Shown piece by piece: positions 56,134-64,000 of a DNA stretch of 64,000 nucleotides. A program made the position numbers and the translations under genes. Each line of letters starts with the position of its first letter. Positions within the stretch are counted from its first letter, which is position 1. Source of the DNA: Kiloniellales bacterium (lineage in GTDB: Bacteria; Pseudomonadota; Alphaproteobacteria; Kiloniellales; JAKSDN01); NCBI GenBank assembly GCA_028280455.1, contig JANQLT010000163.1:32143-96142 (forward strand). Direction: 5' to 3'. Below the pieces are notes generated by a model. It saw only the letters and a list, made by a program, of their open reading frames with translations, was not told where the DNA came from and searched no databases.

Positions 56134-56250
56134 AGGCGCTGACGGCGGACATCGAAGCAATCCGCGAGGTCGCCCGACGATTTGGGGTCCTCTTGATAAG
56201 CGACGAGGTCTTGAACTTTCGCCAGAGCTACACGGAGGGAGCGTCCGATG
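56134..56250 (+). pseudogene. Fragment of a class III (glutamate-semialdehyde-type) aminotransferase
   Basis: About 35 codons read LTADIEAIREVARRFGVLLI followed by SDEVLNFRQSYTEGA. This is the segment around the cofactor aspartate in HemL-like class III aminotransferases. Neither the upstream body nor the PLP lysine region is present, and the similarity ends abruptly. It is a relic, about 380 bases left of repeat C. Confidence 0.5.
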
Positions 56251-56622
56251 GCTCATGTCGCCTTCAAGGTGCCATCCATGTCCGCGCTGCAGCCCATGTC
56301 GAAGAAATCCCCCTCCATGGGTTGCGTGGCCAAGCGACCCGAGAGGCGATCCCGACCTTCCGATCTCTTCTCGATACTGCTTCGCATTCGAGTCGAGCGA
56401 ATAGTCCGACCACTCGACATGTGAGTTGTCCACCATCGTTTGCGATCACTGGGCCTCCATTTTCCACATGTGAAGCGCTCAGTTTAACTGGACGTTGGTA
56501 GATCTTCTTGCACGGAGAAGCTGGATCACGTCGCTGTAGAGGTCCTGGCGGGTTCTGGGTGTGCTTGATAGATTGCGTCCATGAGTTGCAGCGACAGCCA
56601 CCGGCGCCCCGGCAGGGTCCGA

Positions 56623-56678
56623 CTGTCCGTCGTCCCATAATGGATTGGATGATTAGATCTTATATTGTAATTGGTTAG
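56623..56678 (+). repeat. dusA-like attachment repeat C, degenerate
   Basis: CTGTCCGTCGTCCCATAATGG matches repeats A and B with substitutions: Ala of SVAP is now Val, and the first ATG has become a stop in frame. The next 42 bases still match to the final TTAG. It is clearly the oldest or least constrained copy. Confidence 0.62.
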
Positions 56679-56697
56679 AAGACTTCGCGTGCACTTC

Positions 56698-56722
56698 CTG
56701 TGCACCAAGAGAGCCAAGAAGA
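56698..56722 (+). repeat. 25-bp repeat shared with 36606-36630
   Basis: The second copy of the 25-bp sequence, one mismatch from the first, at the same offset from its dusA-like repeat. Confidence 0.65.
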
Positions 56723-56799
56723 TCTACCAACATCAAGACGGAAAGGCTCTGAACCGCCCCGAGCTTACCGGAGGCTCCAACTCTTGAGAGGATGGAGCT

Positions 56800-57138
56800 A
56801 TGGACACCCGGGAACCGTGGGGGCGGAATTCGCCAGAGGTGCGCGCGCGAGCCGTGCGGCTCGTGCCGGATCATGCGGGCGAGTACGGCTTGCAATGGGA
56901 GGCAATGGTCTCGATTTCGGGCAAGATCGGCTGCTCGGCGAAGACCTTGCGCAGTTCGGTGCGGCGGGCGGAACGCAATGAGGGTCTGAGACCCGGACCG
57001 ACCTGCTCGGAGCAGGCGCGAGTCCGGGATCTGGAGCGGGAAGTCCGGGAGCTTCCTCAGCTTGAAATCAATCAGCTCCGGTTCCTGACACTGTGCTTTC
57101 GACGTGGATCTCATATGTCGTGGTGCGTGAGCGGTTGA
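56800..57138 (+). pseudogene. IS3-type transposase OrfA remnant
   Basis: The reading contains SPEVRARAVRLVPDHAGEY, then QWEAMVSISGKIGCSAKTLR and VRRAERNEGLRPGP, the helix-turn-helix region of IS3-group OrfA proteins. It continues to a leucine-zipper-like start (VRDLEREVRELPQ), after which the sequence no longer matches. OrfB with its DDE domain is absent and no terminal repeats were found. A partial insertion sequence therefore remains just inside repeat C. Confidence 0.72.
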
Positions 57139-57508
57139 GCTCCTGGTTAAAGGCCCTGGAGACGTGTTCGAAGCTCACGGACCGGTGTTGGGGCCTGTCG
57201 CTTCCAGTCGGCTACCGCGGAGGCTGAACTGATTGCCTCAGGTGCCCTTGTTGGCGATGGGCGGCGAAGCTCTGAAGGTGCCGGGCCCCATGTTCAGGCC
57301 TCCGGACCGGCGATGCCTGCAATGTTGAGCTGTACCGTGACATCCACCTCGGCGACATGCCATTCAGCGGTTTCGAGCGCTGTCCCGAAATCCACCCGCT
57401 GCGACGGTCAGCGGCATCGCCCTCTGGACTTTATAAATCTATCATATATAAGATGGGTTCTTTCATGGCCAATCAACATTCAAAAGCACAACGGGAGAGG
57501 TGGTCGCG
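57139..57508. promoter_or_regulatory. Leader region of the aminotransferase/sulfatase cluster
   Basis: No gene is seen in about 370 bases. From 57425 to 57460 the sequence is AT-rich, with ATCT and AGAT arms (about 57437-57454), and may hold the promoter. The ribosome site GGAGAGG at 57493-57499 serves the next gene. Confidence 0.35.
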
Positions 57509-58882
57509 ATGTCAATTGTCAATCGGGACGAGGAGATGGAGGCGCTCCAAGAGTCGGCGCTCGATCACCTGTGGCTGCCATTCAGTCAGATGAACCAGTT
57601 CATCGAAGATCCTGACGACTTGACCATTTTCGTGGAGGGCGAGGGGTGCTGGCTCACGGACAGCAGAGGCGCCAAGGTCTTCGACATGATGTCCGGCATG
57701 TGGCTCAAAGCGATCGGCTACGGACGCAAAGAGATCGCCGAGGCCGTCTATCAGGCGATGCAGGGGATCACCTACAACCCTTGGGGTGCTACGAGTCGGA
57801 AGACGATCGAACTGTCCGCGAAGCTTGCCAGCCTGGCCCCTGACAAAGGCTCGAGAGTTTTCCTGGCAAGCGGCGGGTCCGAGGCCAACGAGACCGCCGT
57901 CAAGATGGCGAAGAAGTACCATCGCATCAGAGGCGATGCCGGGCGCTACAAGGTCGTGAGCCGCAGAGGTTCCTATCACGGCACCACGCATGCCACGATG
58001 ACTCTCGGCGGCGGCGGCGTCGCTGCACATCAGGACTACGGTCCGCTGCAGCCAGGCAGCGTGCACGTGTCGCAGCCGCACAGCTATCGTTGCGGTTACT
58101 GCAAGGAATCACCGACCTGCAACCTCGAGTGTGCGCGGGAAGTCGAGCGTGTCATTCAGTTCGAGGGTCCGGAAACCGTTGCGGCTTTCATCGGCGAGCC
58201 CATGTCCGTCGCAGCAGGAGTCACGATCCCGCACCCGGACTACTGGCCGGCCATCAGATCAATCTGCGACAAGTATGGCGTTTTGCTGATCCTCGATGAG
58301 GTGGTCACGGGCTTTGGTCGCACGGGTAAATGGTTCGCCAGTGAGCACTGGGACCTGCAGCCGGACATCACCAGCGTCGCCAAAGCCCTGAGCAGCGGCT
58401 ACCTGCCTGTCGCGGCGACGATCGCTCGAAAGGAGGTGGCGGACACCTTCCTCGGAGCCGAGAAAGAGACCTTTCGCCACCTGATCACCTACGGGGGGCA
58501 CCCAATAGCCTGCGCCGCGGCCCTGGCCAACCTCGCGATCATCGAGAACGAGTCTCTGGTCGAGCACTCCGAGCGGATGGGACGGTACCTGTTCGAGCAA
58601 CTGGAGGTGCTCAACAAGCACTCGATCGTTGGCGATATCAGAGGGGGATTCGGCCTCTTCTGTGGCGTCGAGCTGGTCAAGGACCGGGATAGCAAAGAGC
58701 CTTTCCCACCTGAGGCGAAAGTGCCTGAGAGGCTGACGGCGGTGTTCAGGAGACATGGACTTATGACGCGTGTCAGCAATGTCATACCGATCCTGCCGCC
58801 CTTGGTGATCTCAAAGGACGAGGTAGACCACATCGTTCGGGAGGTCGACGCCAGCCTCAAAGAGCTGAGCGAAGAGATCTAG
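57509..58882 (+). CDS. Class III aminotransferase (taurine/omega-amino acid type)
   Basis: A 457-residue PLP enzyme; ATG 57509 has GGAGAGG at nine bases. Blocks in order: LWLPFSQMNQF near residue 20, LASGGSEANETAVKMAKKYH, the cofactor aspartate in LLILDEVVTGFGRTGKW, and the PLP lysine in SVAKALSSGYLPVAA. A cysteine-rich insert (CGYCKESPTCNLEC) around residues 193-206 is unusual. Family members take amino groups from omega-amino acids, taurine or diamines to pyruvate. A TauA-like binding protein and an aldehyde dehydrogenase follow, so an amine-to-aldehyde step is likely here. Confidence 0.9.
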   Translation: MSIVNRDEEMEALQESALDHLWLPFSQMNQFIEDPDDLTIFVEGEGCWLTDSRGAKVFDMMSGMWLKAIGYGRKEIAEAVYQAMQGITYNPWGATSRKTIELSAKLASLAPDKGSRVFLASGGSEANETAVKMAKKYHRIRGDAGRYKVVSRRGSYHGTTHATMTLGGGGVAAHQDYGPLQPGSVHVSQPHSYRCGYCKESPTCNLECAREVERVIQFEGPETVAAFIGEPMSVAAGVTIPHPDYWPAIRSICDKYGVLLILDEVVTGFGRTGKWFASEHWDLQPDITSVAKALSSGYLPVAATIARKEVADTFLGAEKETFRHLITYGGHPIACAAALANLAIIENESLVEHSERMGRYLFEQLEVLNKHSIVGDIRGGFGLFCGVELVKDRDSKEPFPPEAKVPERLTAVFRRHGLMTRVSNVIPILPPLVISKDEVDHIVREVDASLKELSEEI

Positions 58883-58955
58883 CAGCAGCCTCGCCGCTCG
58901 CTGTGTCGGGGCGCAAGCCGACATGGATCCAGCAAAGGACAGCAAGGTTTGAACG

Positions 58956-59654
58956 ATGCTTGGCCGATACTCGAAGGGCGTCCGGCTCGAGCGGTTCGAC
59001 TACGCGAAACGCGGTGAGCCCGAGAAGATCGACATGAAGCGCGAGGGCTTCGGGGCTCGGGCTCCGGACGATCTCGAGCCGTGGATTGCGCGCTCTCGGC
59101 TGGCGAGTCGCGGCTTTCGCTACCGCGTGGCCGAGGCCGACGAGAATGCGCCGGAATATCTTTCAATCTACGAACTGGAAGAAGACGATCTCGAAGCTGC
59201 TGCGCTAGCGTTTGAGGCGCAGCGGGTCGAGCATCGCGGACAGGAGCAAGGTCAGCCTGCGGTGCAAATAGCCGACGCCGCTACCTGGCGCCGTGTCGGG
59301 CCGGATTTCCGTTCCTCCGGGTCGAGAGGGGCGGCCGTGTCGGGCCTCCTCGCAATCGAGGCCCTGTGCACGGACCCGAGCAAGCTGGAAAACTATAACC
59401 GTTGGTACAACGGCACCCATGTCCCCGACATGTTGGGGACCGGCCTCTATCACACGGCTTATCGCTTCGAGAACATCTCACCCGAGCCTGGGCGTGGCGC
59501 CTATCTCGCGCTTTATGAGACCGACCAAGATCCGCTGTCGGCGCAGCGAGCGTTCTGGCAGGACTTCCGACCCATATGGATCGAGACGGGACGGGTCATC
59601 GATACGATGAAGGTGGTCTCGGCCCGCAGCTATCGGCAGCTCACTTTCTCGTAA
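58956..59654 (+). CDS. EthD-like dimeric alpha/beta-barrel protein
   Basis: A 232-residue protein that looks like two ferredoxin-like repeats joined by a linker. The second repeat is clearer: YNRWYNGTHVPDMLGTGLYH, then AYLALYETDQDP. The first has FRYRVAEADENAPEYLSIYE. Such domains occur in EthD-like and monooxygenase-related proteins and often sit in catabolic clusters; no reaction can be assigned. It starts 73 bases after the aminotransferase on the same strand. Confidence 0.6.
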   Translation: MLGRYSKGVRLERFDYAKRGEPEKIDMKREGFGARAPDDLEPWIARSRLASRGFRYRVAEADENAPEYLSIYELEEDDLEAAALAFEAQRVEHRGQEQGQPAVQIADAATWRRVGPDFRSSGSRGAAVSGLLAIEALCTDPSKLENYNRWYNGTHVPDMLGTGLYHTAYRFENISPEPGRGAYLALYETDQDPLSAQRAFWQDFRPIWIETGRVIDTMKVVSARSYRQLTFS

Positions 59655-60126
59655 CAGGCGTGGGCGCCGTGGCCGACCATCGGGATTGGCCTCTCCGGTA
59701 AGGCGCCCGAGGCCGTTTAGAGCTCGGCCCTCGGCCGTCGCGTCGGAGGTCGACGACACGGTCCGAACCGCCGCCGGGCACGAGCGCGCCTCCTTTTCGG
59801 TGGTGCCAGGTGATCCTTCCTGCCGTCGAGCCGGCCCTACGCACGGCCGACATCGGGTCGCTCGGCCGAACCGTCTGGCCGAGGCCCGGATCGTCGGGGC
59901 GCTTGGGATCGTGCTCAGGCCGAATCGCCGCTTGCAAACCAAAACATCTAAAGATACGATATTATAGATCTTAAGATGAAAGAGATGGCGATCGACGTCC
60001 TTTGGAATGCCGCTCGCTCGCGGTCTGGAGCCGGGCGGGTCCCGCCGAAGAGCCGTGTTCAGTGGGCCGCGTGTTACCGGGGCTCGCCAGAGCGGCCCGG
60101 AAAATAAGCTCAAGGGGAGGAACGAG
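59655..60126. promoter_or_regulatory. Promoter region of the TauA-like gene
   Basis: About 470 bases without a recognised gene. A sharply AT-rich patch at 59937-59990 includes the palindrome ATCTTAAGAT (59968-59977) and AAGATAC/ATAGATCTT-like arms, probably the promoter and operator of the following genes. Confidence 0.4.
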
Positions 60127-61149
60127 ATGACGAGGCTGTTGCTGGCGCTGGTATGCGTTGTTGGAGCCGTTCTGCTTTCCGGAGTCCAAGCATCGGCGGG
60201 AGAGAAGGTGATCGTCGGCTGGATACCCACCGTTTCGCCCTACGAGGCGGCGATCTGCGGCGACTCCTTCTCCGATGCGACGGGCTACGAAGTGGATTGG
60301 CGCAAGTTCGAGTCCGGTCCGTCCGTGATAGCGGCTTTGGCTTCCGGAGAGGTCCCAATATCGTTTCTCGGGTCTACGCCAGCCGCGGCGGCGATCAGCC
60401 AGGGCCTGGAGATCGACGTCTTTTGGGTCGTGTCGTTCATCGCCACCGGCGAAGCTCTGATCGCTCGGCCGGAGGCCGGTATCACGGGACCGCAGGACCT
60501 GCGAGGCAAGACCTTGGCAACCCCCTTCGGCTCGACGAGCCACTATCACTTGCTCTTTGCCTTGAAGAGCTTCGGCATTGCCCCGGAGGAAGCCAAGATC
60601 GTCGGCATGACGCCACCGCAGATCGCCGCCGCGTGGACCCGCGGCGACATCGACGGTTCCTACGTATGGGATCCGGTTCTGGCGAAGCTGAAGGACCAAG
60701 GCGGAAAAGTCGTTGTCGACTCGGGCCAGCTCGCCGACTGGGGCGAGGCGATCCTCAATCTCTTCGTTGTCCGAAAGGACTGGGCGAAAGAGCACCCGGA
60801 GTTCATGGCGGCCTTCGTCTCCAAAGTGGCGAAGATGGACGCCGACTACCGTCAAAACCCGTCATCCTGGGCCGCCGACTCGGAGCACGCTGGATGCCTG
60901 GAAAGCCTTATGGGCGTCAAGCCCGCCGATGTCCCGCGGATCCTCGAGACCTTCGTGTTCCCTTCGTTGACCGAAGCCGTGACACCGGAGTGGATCGGCG
61001 GCTCTGACGGCGGTCGTGTCGCGCGTTGGCTCAAGCTGACGGCCGAGTTCCTGAAGGACCAGAACAAGATCTCGAACGTCCTACCCGACTACGGCGTCGG
61101 CGTGACGGATAGATGGGCCAAAGAAGCTCTCAAAGAGAGCAGCCAGTAA
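60127..61149 (+). CDS. Taurine/sulfonate-type ABC binding protein (TauA-like)
   Basis: A 340-residue periplasmic protein. ATG 60127 follows AGGGGAGGAA; the signal peptide is MTRLLLALVCVVGAVLLSGV, cleaved near ASAGE. The mature part has IVGWIPTVSPYEAAICGDSF, WRKFESGPSVIAALASGEV, then LRGKTLATPFGSTSHYHLL, the order seen in TauA/SsuA proteins. No permease or ATPase follows directly; the next gene is a sulfatase, so the rest of the transporter is elsewhere or beyond the window. The ligand is probably a sulfonate or sulfate ester (inference). Confidence 0.9.
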   Translation: MTRLLLALVCVVGAVLLSGVQASAGEKVIVGWIPTVSPYEAAICGDSFSDATGYEVDWRKFESGPSVIAALASGEVPISFLGSTPAAAAISQGLEIDVFWVVSFIATGEALIARPEAGITGPQDLRGKTLATPFGSTSHYHLLFALKSFGIAPEEAKIVGMTPPQIAAAWTRGDIDGSYVWDPVLAKLKDQGGKVVVDSGQLADWGEAILNLFVVRKDWAKEHPEFMAAFVSKVAKMDADYRQNPSSWAADSEHAGCLESLMGVKPADVPRILETFVFPSLTEAVTPEWIGGSDGGRVARWLKLTAEFLKDQNKISNVLPDYGVGVTDRWAKEALKESSQ

Positions 61150-61276
61150 ACGGCGGAAATGCGAGCGGGGATGGGCTCCTTTCCGGTCCCATCTCCCTAG
61201 CCCGTCGCCGCGACACAAGAGCCGGCAAACCGCCCCGGACCTGTACATCCGAGTTGACGGCTGGAGTTCTCCATCG

Positions 61277-62647
61277 ATGAAGCCAAACATCGTGTTCGTC
61301 TTCGCCGATCAACTGCGCGCCTCGTCGCTTGGCTTCGTTGGCGAGGAAGCCGTCATCACGCCCAACATCGATGCTCTGGCAAAGAGGGGGGCGGTCTTTA
61401 CGACGGCCGTTTCCGCGACACCGATTTGCGGCCCCTATCGAGGGTCGCTTCTGACCGGACGGTCCGCAGTCTCCACGGGTCTCGTGTTGAACGACATACC
61501 CCTGTCCGCCGAAAGCAACACGATCGGGAAGACGCTGAAGGGCGAGGGTTACAGAACGGCCTACATCGGCAAGTGGCACTTGGACGGGCCCGATCGCCTC
61601 GCGCCGGTTCCCAAGGAACGGCGCCAAGGCTTCGACCTCTGGGCGGCCGCCAACTTCGAGCACAACTACCGCCGCTCGAAGTATTTCGACGACCTCGATC
61701 AGCCAAAGGTGTGGACCGGATTCGATGCGGAAGCGCAAACTGATCGAGCGATCGAGTTTCTCAACGATAGCGAGCGAGGAGATCCCTTCTGCCTCTTCCT
61801 TTCATGGGGGCCACCCCACAATCCATACCGGATGGTGCCGCAGAGCTATCTGGACATGTACGAGCCGGAGGCTCTGACGCCGCGGCCGAACTGTCCCGAC
61901 ATGCCCCGCGAGGACTTGTGGGGCTACTACGCGCAGACGAGCTTCCTCGACACGTTGCTGGGTCGGATCATCAAGACGATCGACGATCTCGGGCTCTTCG
62001 ACCGCACCATACTGGTCTTCACGTCGGATCACGGGGACATGCACGGATCCCACGGCGTCTACAAGAAGCAGTGGCCGTGGGAGGAGTCGATAAGAGTCCC
62101 CTTTGTCGTGAGCTATCCGCCTGCGATTGCGGCGGGCAGTCGGTTTCAGTTTCCGATCAGCGTCGTCGACATCATGCCGACCTTGCTCGGACTTGCCGGC
62201 ATTCGGGTGCCGGACTCGGTCGAGGGCGTCGACCTGTCGCCCTGTATCGGAGGACGAAGAGCGGACCCGCCGTCCTCCGTGCTTCTTATGAACCCCTGCC
62301 CCTCGACGGTCATCGATCCGAGAGGAGAGGACATCTATCCGACCTTTCAAGGCCGTCGCATGGAGTACCGCGGCGTGCGGACCTCCCGACACACCTACGT
62401 CAGGACTCTTGAGGGGCCGTGGCTGCTCTACGACAACGTCGATGATCCCTATCAGCTCGAGAACTTGATCGACGATCCCAGTCGGCGATCCCTGCGCGAG
62501 GAATGCGATTTCCTCATGCGCGGGCACATGGAGAGGATCGGCGACGAATTGGCGCCGCGTGAGTTCTACTACGCCAAGTTCGGTCTGGAGGTGAATCAGC
62601 GCGGGCAGATCAAGAACATCGTTCAGAACAGCTATCCGGATGGGTAG
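61277..62647 (+). CDS. Type I sulfatase (aryl/alkyl sulfatase family)
   Basis: A 456-residue sulfatase. The formylglycine motif is C51-G-P-Y-R55 in ICGPYRGSLLTGR, a Cys-type site needing a maturation enzyme that is not in the window. Metal residues are in FADQLR (D11, with Q12 where many have a second Asp) and TSDHGDMHGSHG; KWHLDG and the C-terminal KKQWPWEESIRVPFVV are conserved. No signal peptide is seen, so it would act in the cytoplasm on an imported sulfate ester. The Q12 variant is shared with some choline-sulfatase-like enzymes. Confidence 0.92.
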   Translation: MKPNIVFVFADQLRASSLGFVGEEAVITPNIDALAKRGAVFTTAVSATPICGPYRGSLLTGRSAVSTGLVLNDIPLSAESNTIGKTLKGEGYRTAYIGKWHLDGPDRLAPVPKERRQGFDLWAAANFEHNYRRSKYFDDLDQPKVWTGFDAEAQTDRAIEFLNDSERGDPFCLFLSWGPPHNPYRMVPQSYLDMYEPEALTPRPNCPDMPREDLWGYYAQTSFLDTLLGRIIKTIDDLGLFDRTILVFTSDHGDMHGSHGVYKKQWPWEESIRVPFVVSYPPAIAAGSRFQFPISVVDIMPTLLGLAGIRVPDSVEGVDLSPCIGGRRADPPSSVLLMNPCPSTVIDPRGEDIYPTFQGRRMEYRGVRTSRHTYVRTLEGPWLLYDNVDDPYQLENLIDDPSRRSLREECDFLMRGHMERIGDELAPREFYYAKFGLEVNQRGQIKNIVQNSYPDG

Positions 62648-62724
62648 TCGCAGAGCTGGCGAGAACAGTGAGCGGGCAGTTTCCTTCTCTCGAGACGCAT
62701 GCCCGGCGAGCAAGAGGCAAGGCC

Positions 62725-64000
62725 ATGTATCCTGAGTTATCGCTCCATATCGACGGCCGGTGGTGCAAGGGCAGTGATGGCAAGTCCGAGCCCGTCATCG
62801 ATCCGGCGACCGAGAGCGAGATAGGCTCGGTGCCGCACGCATCGAAGGACGACCTCGACCGAGCGCTGGAATCCGCGCGGACGGCCTTTGATCTGTGGCG
62901 ACGGGTGCCGGCCGTGGACCGCGGCAAAGTGCTGAAGAATGCCGCGCAGTTGATGCGGGATCGGCTCGAGAACATCGCGCGTGCGCTGACCCTGGAGCAG
63001 GGCAAGCCCCTGCAGGAGGCGCGAGCCGAGACCCTCTTTGCGGCAGATGTGATCGAGTGGTACGCGGAGGAAGGCAAGCGAGCCTATGGCCGGGTCGTGC
63101 CCGCTCGCGCGCAAGGTCTCCGCCAGATGGTGCTCAGCGAGCCGGTCGGACCGTCCCTGGCGCTCTCGCCCTGGAACTTCCCGGCGACCCTAGCGGCGAG
63201 AAAGATCGCAGGTGCCTTGGCGGCTGGCTGCTCGTGCATCATCAAGCCGTCGGAAGAGACGCCGGCGACGGCTATCGCAATTGCCCGAGCCTTGGAGGAG
63301 TCGGGCCTGCCCCCGGGCGTGCTGAATGTCGTATTTGGTGTGCCGGCGGAGGTCTCGGAGCATCTCATCGCCTCGCCCGTGATCCGCAAGGTGTCCTTCA
63401 CGGGGTCGATCCCCGTCGGCAAGCACTTGGCGCGGCTGGCCGCCGATGGCGTAAAGAAGTGCACGCTCGAGCTCGGGGGCAACGCGCCTCTCATCGTGTT
63501 CTCTGACGCCGATGCGGAGCGATCCGCAGAGCTGGCGGCTGTCGGCAAGTATAGGAATGCAGGGCAGGTCTGCATCTCCCCGAGCCGGTTCTTCGTCCAT
63601 GAAGCGGTCCACGATCGCTTCGTTCAGAGATACAGCGACATCTCCCGCAGCCTCCGGGTCGGGCCCGGCCTCGAGGACGGCATAGAGATCGGCGCCCTTG
63701 CGAATGCGCGACGGCTTGATGCGATGGAGCGTTTAGTCGCTGACGCCAGGGATCGCGGCGCGAAGGTCCTGTGCGGGGGGAAGCGGGTCGGAAATCGCGG
63801 CTTCTTCTTCGAGCCGACTGTTCTGACAGATGTCGAGGACGAAGCGGATGTCATGGCCGAAGAGGTCTTCGGTCCGGTGACGCCTGTTGTCCGCTTCAGC
63901 GACTTCGACGATGTGGTGCGGCGGGCGAATGCCGTCCCGCAAGGCCTGGCGGCCTACGCCTTTTCGAGATCGGCAGAAACCTGCGCGGCGATCGCCGACG
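62725..64000 (+). CDS. NAD(P)-dependent aldehyde dehydrogenase, 5' part
   Basis: 425 codons are visible and the frame stays open to the last base, so the C-terminus lies outside. ATG 62725 follows AGAGG. SPWNFP near residue 152, FTGSIPVGK, the general-base glutamate in LELGGNAP, the catalytic cysteine in NAGQVCISPSRFF and EEVFGPV are all in place. It resembles succinate-semialdehyde dehydrogenases. In this cluster it would oxidise the aldehyde left after transamination. Confidence 0.93.
   Translation, partial: MYPELSLHIDGRWCKGSDGKSEPVIDPATESEIGSVPHASKDDLDRALESARTAFDLWRRVPAVDRGKVLKNAAQLMRDRLENIARALTLEQGKPLQEARAETLFAADVIEWYAEEGKRAYGRVVPARAQGLRQMVLSEPVGPSLALSPWNFPATLAARKIAGALAAGCSCIIKPSEETPATAIAIARALEESGLPPGVLNVVFGVPAEVSEHLIASPVIRKVSFTGSIPVGKHLARLAADGVKKCTLELGGNAPLIVFSDADAERSAELAAVGKYRNAGQVCISPSRFFVHEAVHDRFVQRYSDISRSLRVGPGLEDGIEIGALANARRLDAMERLVADARDRGAKVLCGGKRVGNRGFFFEPTVLTDVEDEADVMAEEVFGPVTPVVRFSDFDDVVRRANAVPQGLAAYAFSRSAETCAAIAD

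Larger units (their letters stand above)
36548..56640. mobile_element. Putative dusA-site island segment B-C, decayed
   Basis: About 20 kb between repeats B and C hold a catabolic gene set, its transporter and a GntR regulator, with several broken genes. No integrase belonging to this segment was recognised, and repeat C is itself mutated, so this is an old, immobile insertion if the interpretation holds. Boundaries are inferred from the repeats. Confidence 0.4.

Overview
The window is GC-rich DNA with the gene content of a heterotrophic alphaproteobacterium, probably a Rhodospirillales-like soil or marine organism. This is inferred from TRAP and ABC uptake systems, split transketolase, an OxyR/KatG pair and the many LysR/IclR/GntR regulators; no rRNA or other phylogenetic marker is present. 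No tRNA, rRNA or CRISPR array was seen. Almost everything is uptake plus catabolism of small nitrogen-containing or carboxylated compounds, each module carrying its own regulator.

Left part (1-29.8 kb), which looks resident. It begins with the 3' part of a GcvT-family gene and a glycine-betaine-type binding protein that ends in a strong terminator. A complete group IIC intron with its reverse transcriptase sits directly behind that terminator, and a double-domain ProW-like permease converges from the other side. Next come a TRAP transporter / split transketolase / SDR operon with a divergent LysR, a DUF1343 (NamZ-like) gene, and an HpaB/AbfD-like flavoprotein plus ACC deaminase pair divergent from a TetR regulator. 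A DOMON-like gene, oxyR/katG and a LysR-controlled dipeptide/oligopeptide ABC operon follow; that operon carries two unusual M19 dipeptidase paralogues.

Right part (29.8-64 kb), which looks accessory. Three short direct repeats at about 29.85, 36.54 and 56.63 kb encode the opening of DusA (Ser-Val-Ala-Pro-Met-Met-Asp-Trp-Thr). The 5' end of dusA is a known integration site for islands carrying tyrosine recombinases, so these look like attachment sites left by tandem or successive insertions. A decayed integrase lies next to the middle copy. The first segment (about 6.7 kb) carries an IclR regulator, a 2,2-dialkylglycine-decarboxylase-like aminotransferase and an amino-acid ABC transporter. 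The second (about 20 kb) carries LeuCD-like hydro-lyase subunits, a PrpB-like lyase, HyuB/HyuA, a flavoprotein, an amidohydrolase, a MmgE/PrpD protein, an AapJQM-like transporter without its ATPase, a creatininase-family protein and a GntR regulator. Several broken genes lie among them. After the third repeat come an IS3-type OrfA remnant and a cluster with a class III aminotransferase, an EthD-like protein, a TauA-like binding protein, a sulfatase and an aldehyde dehydrogenase that runs off the window.

The islands read as interchangeable catabolic cassettes. Each has an uptake system, one or two hydrolytic or transamination entry steps, a lyase or dehydrogenase exit into central metabolism, and a regulator with AT-rich dyads in the long promoter regions.
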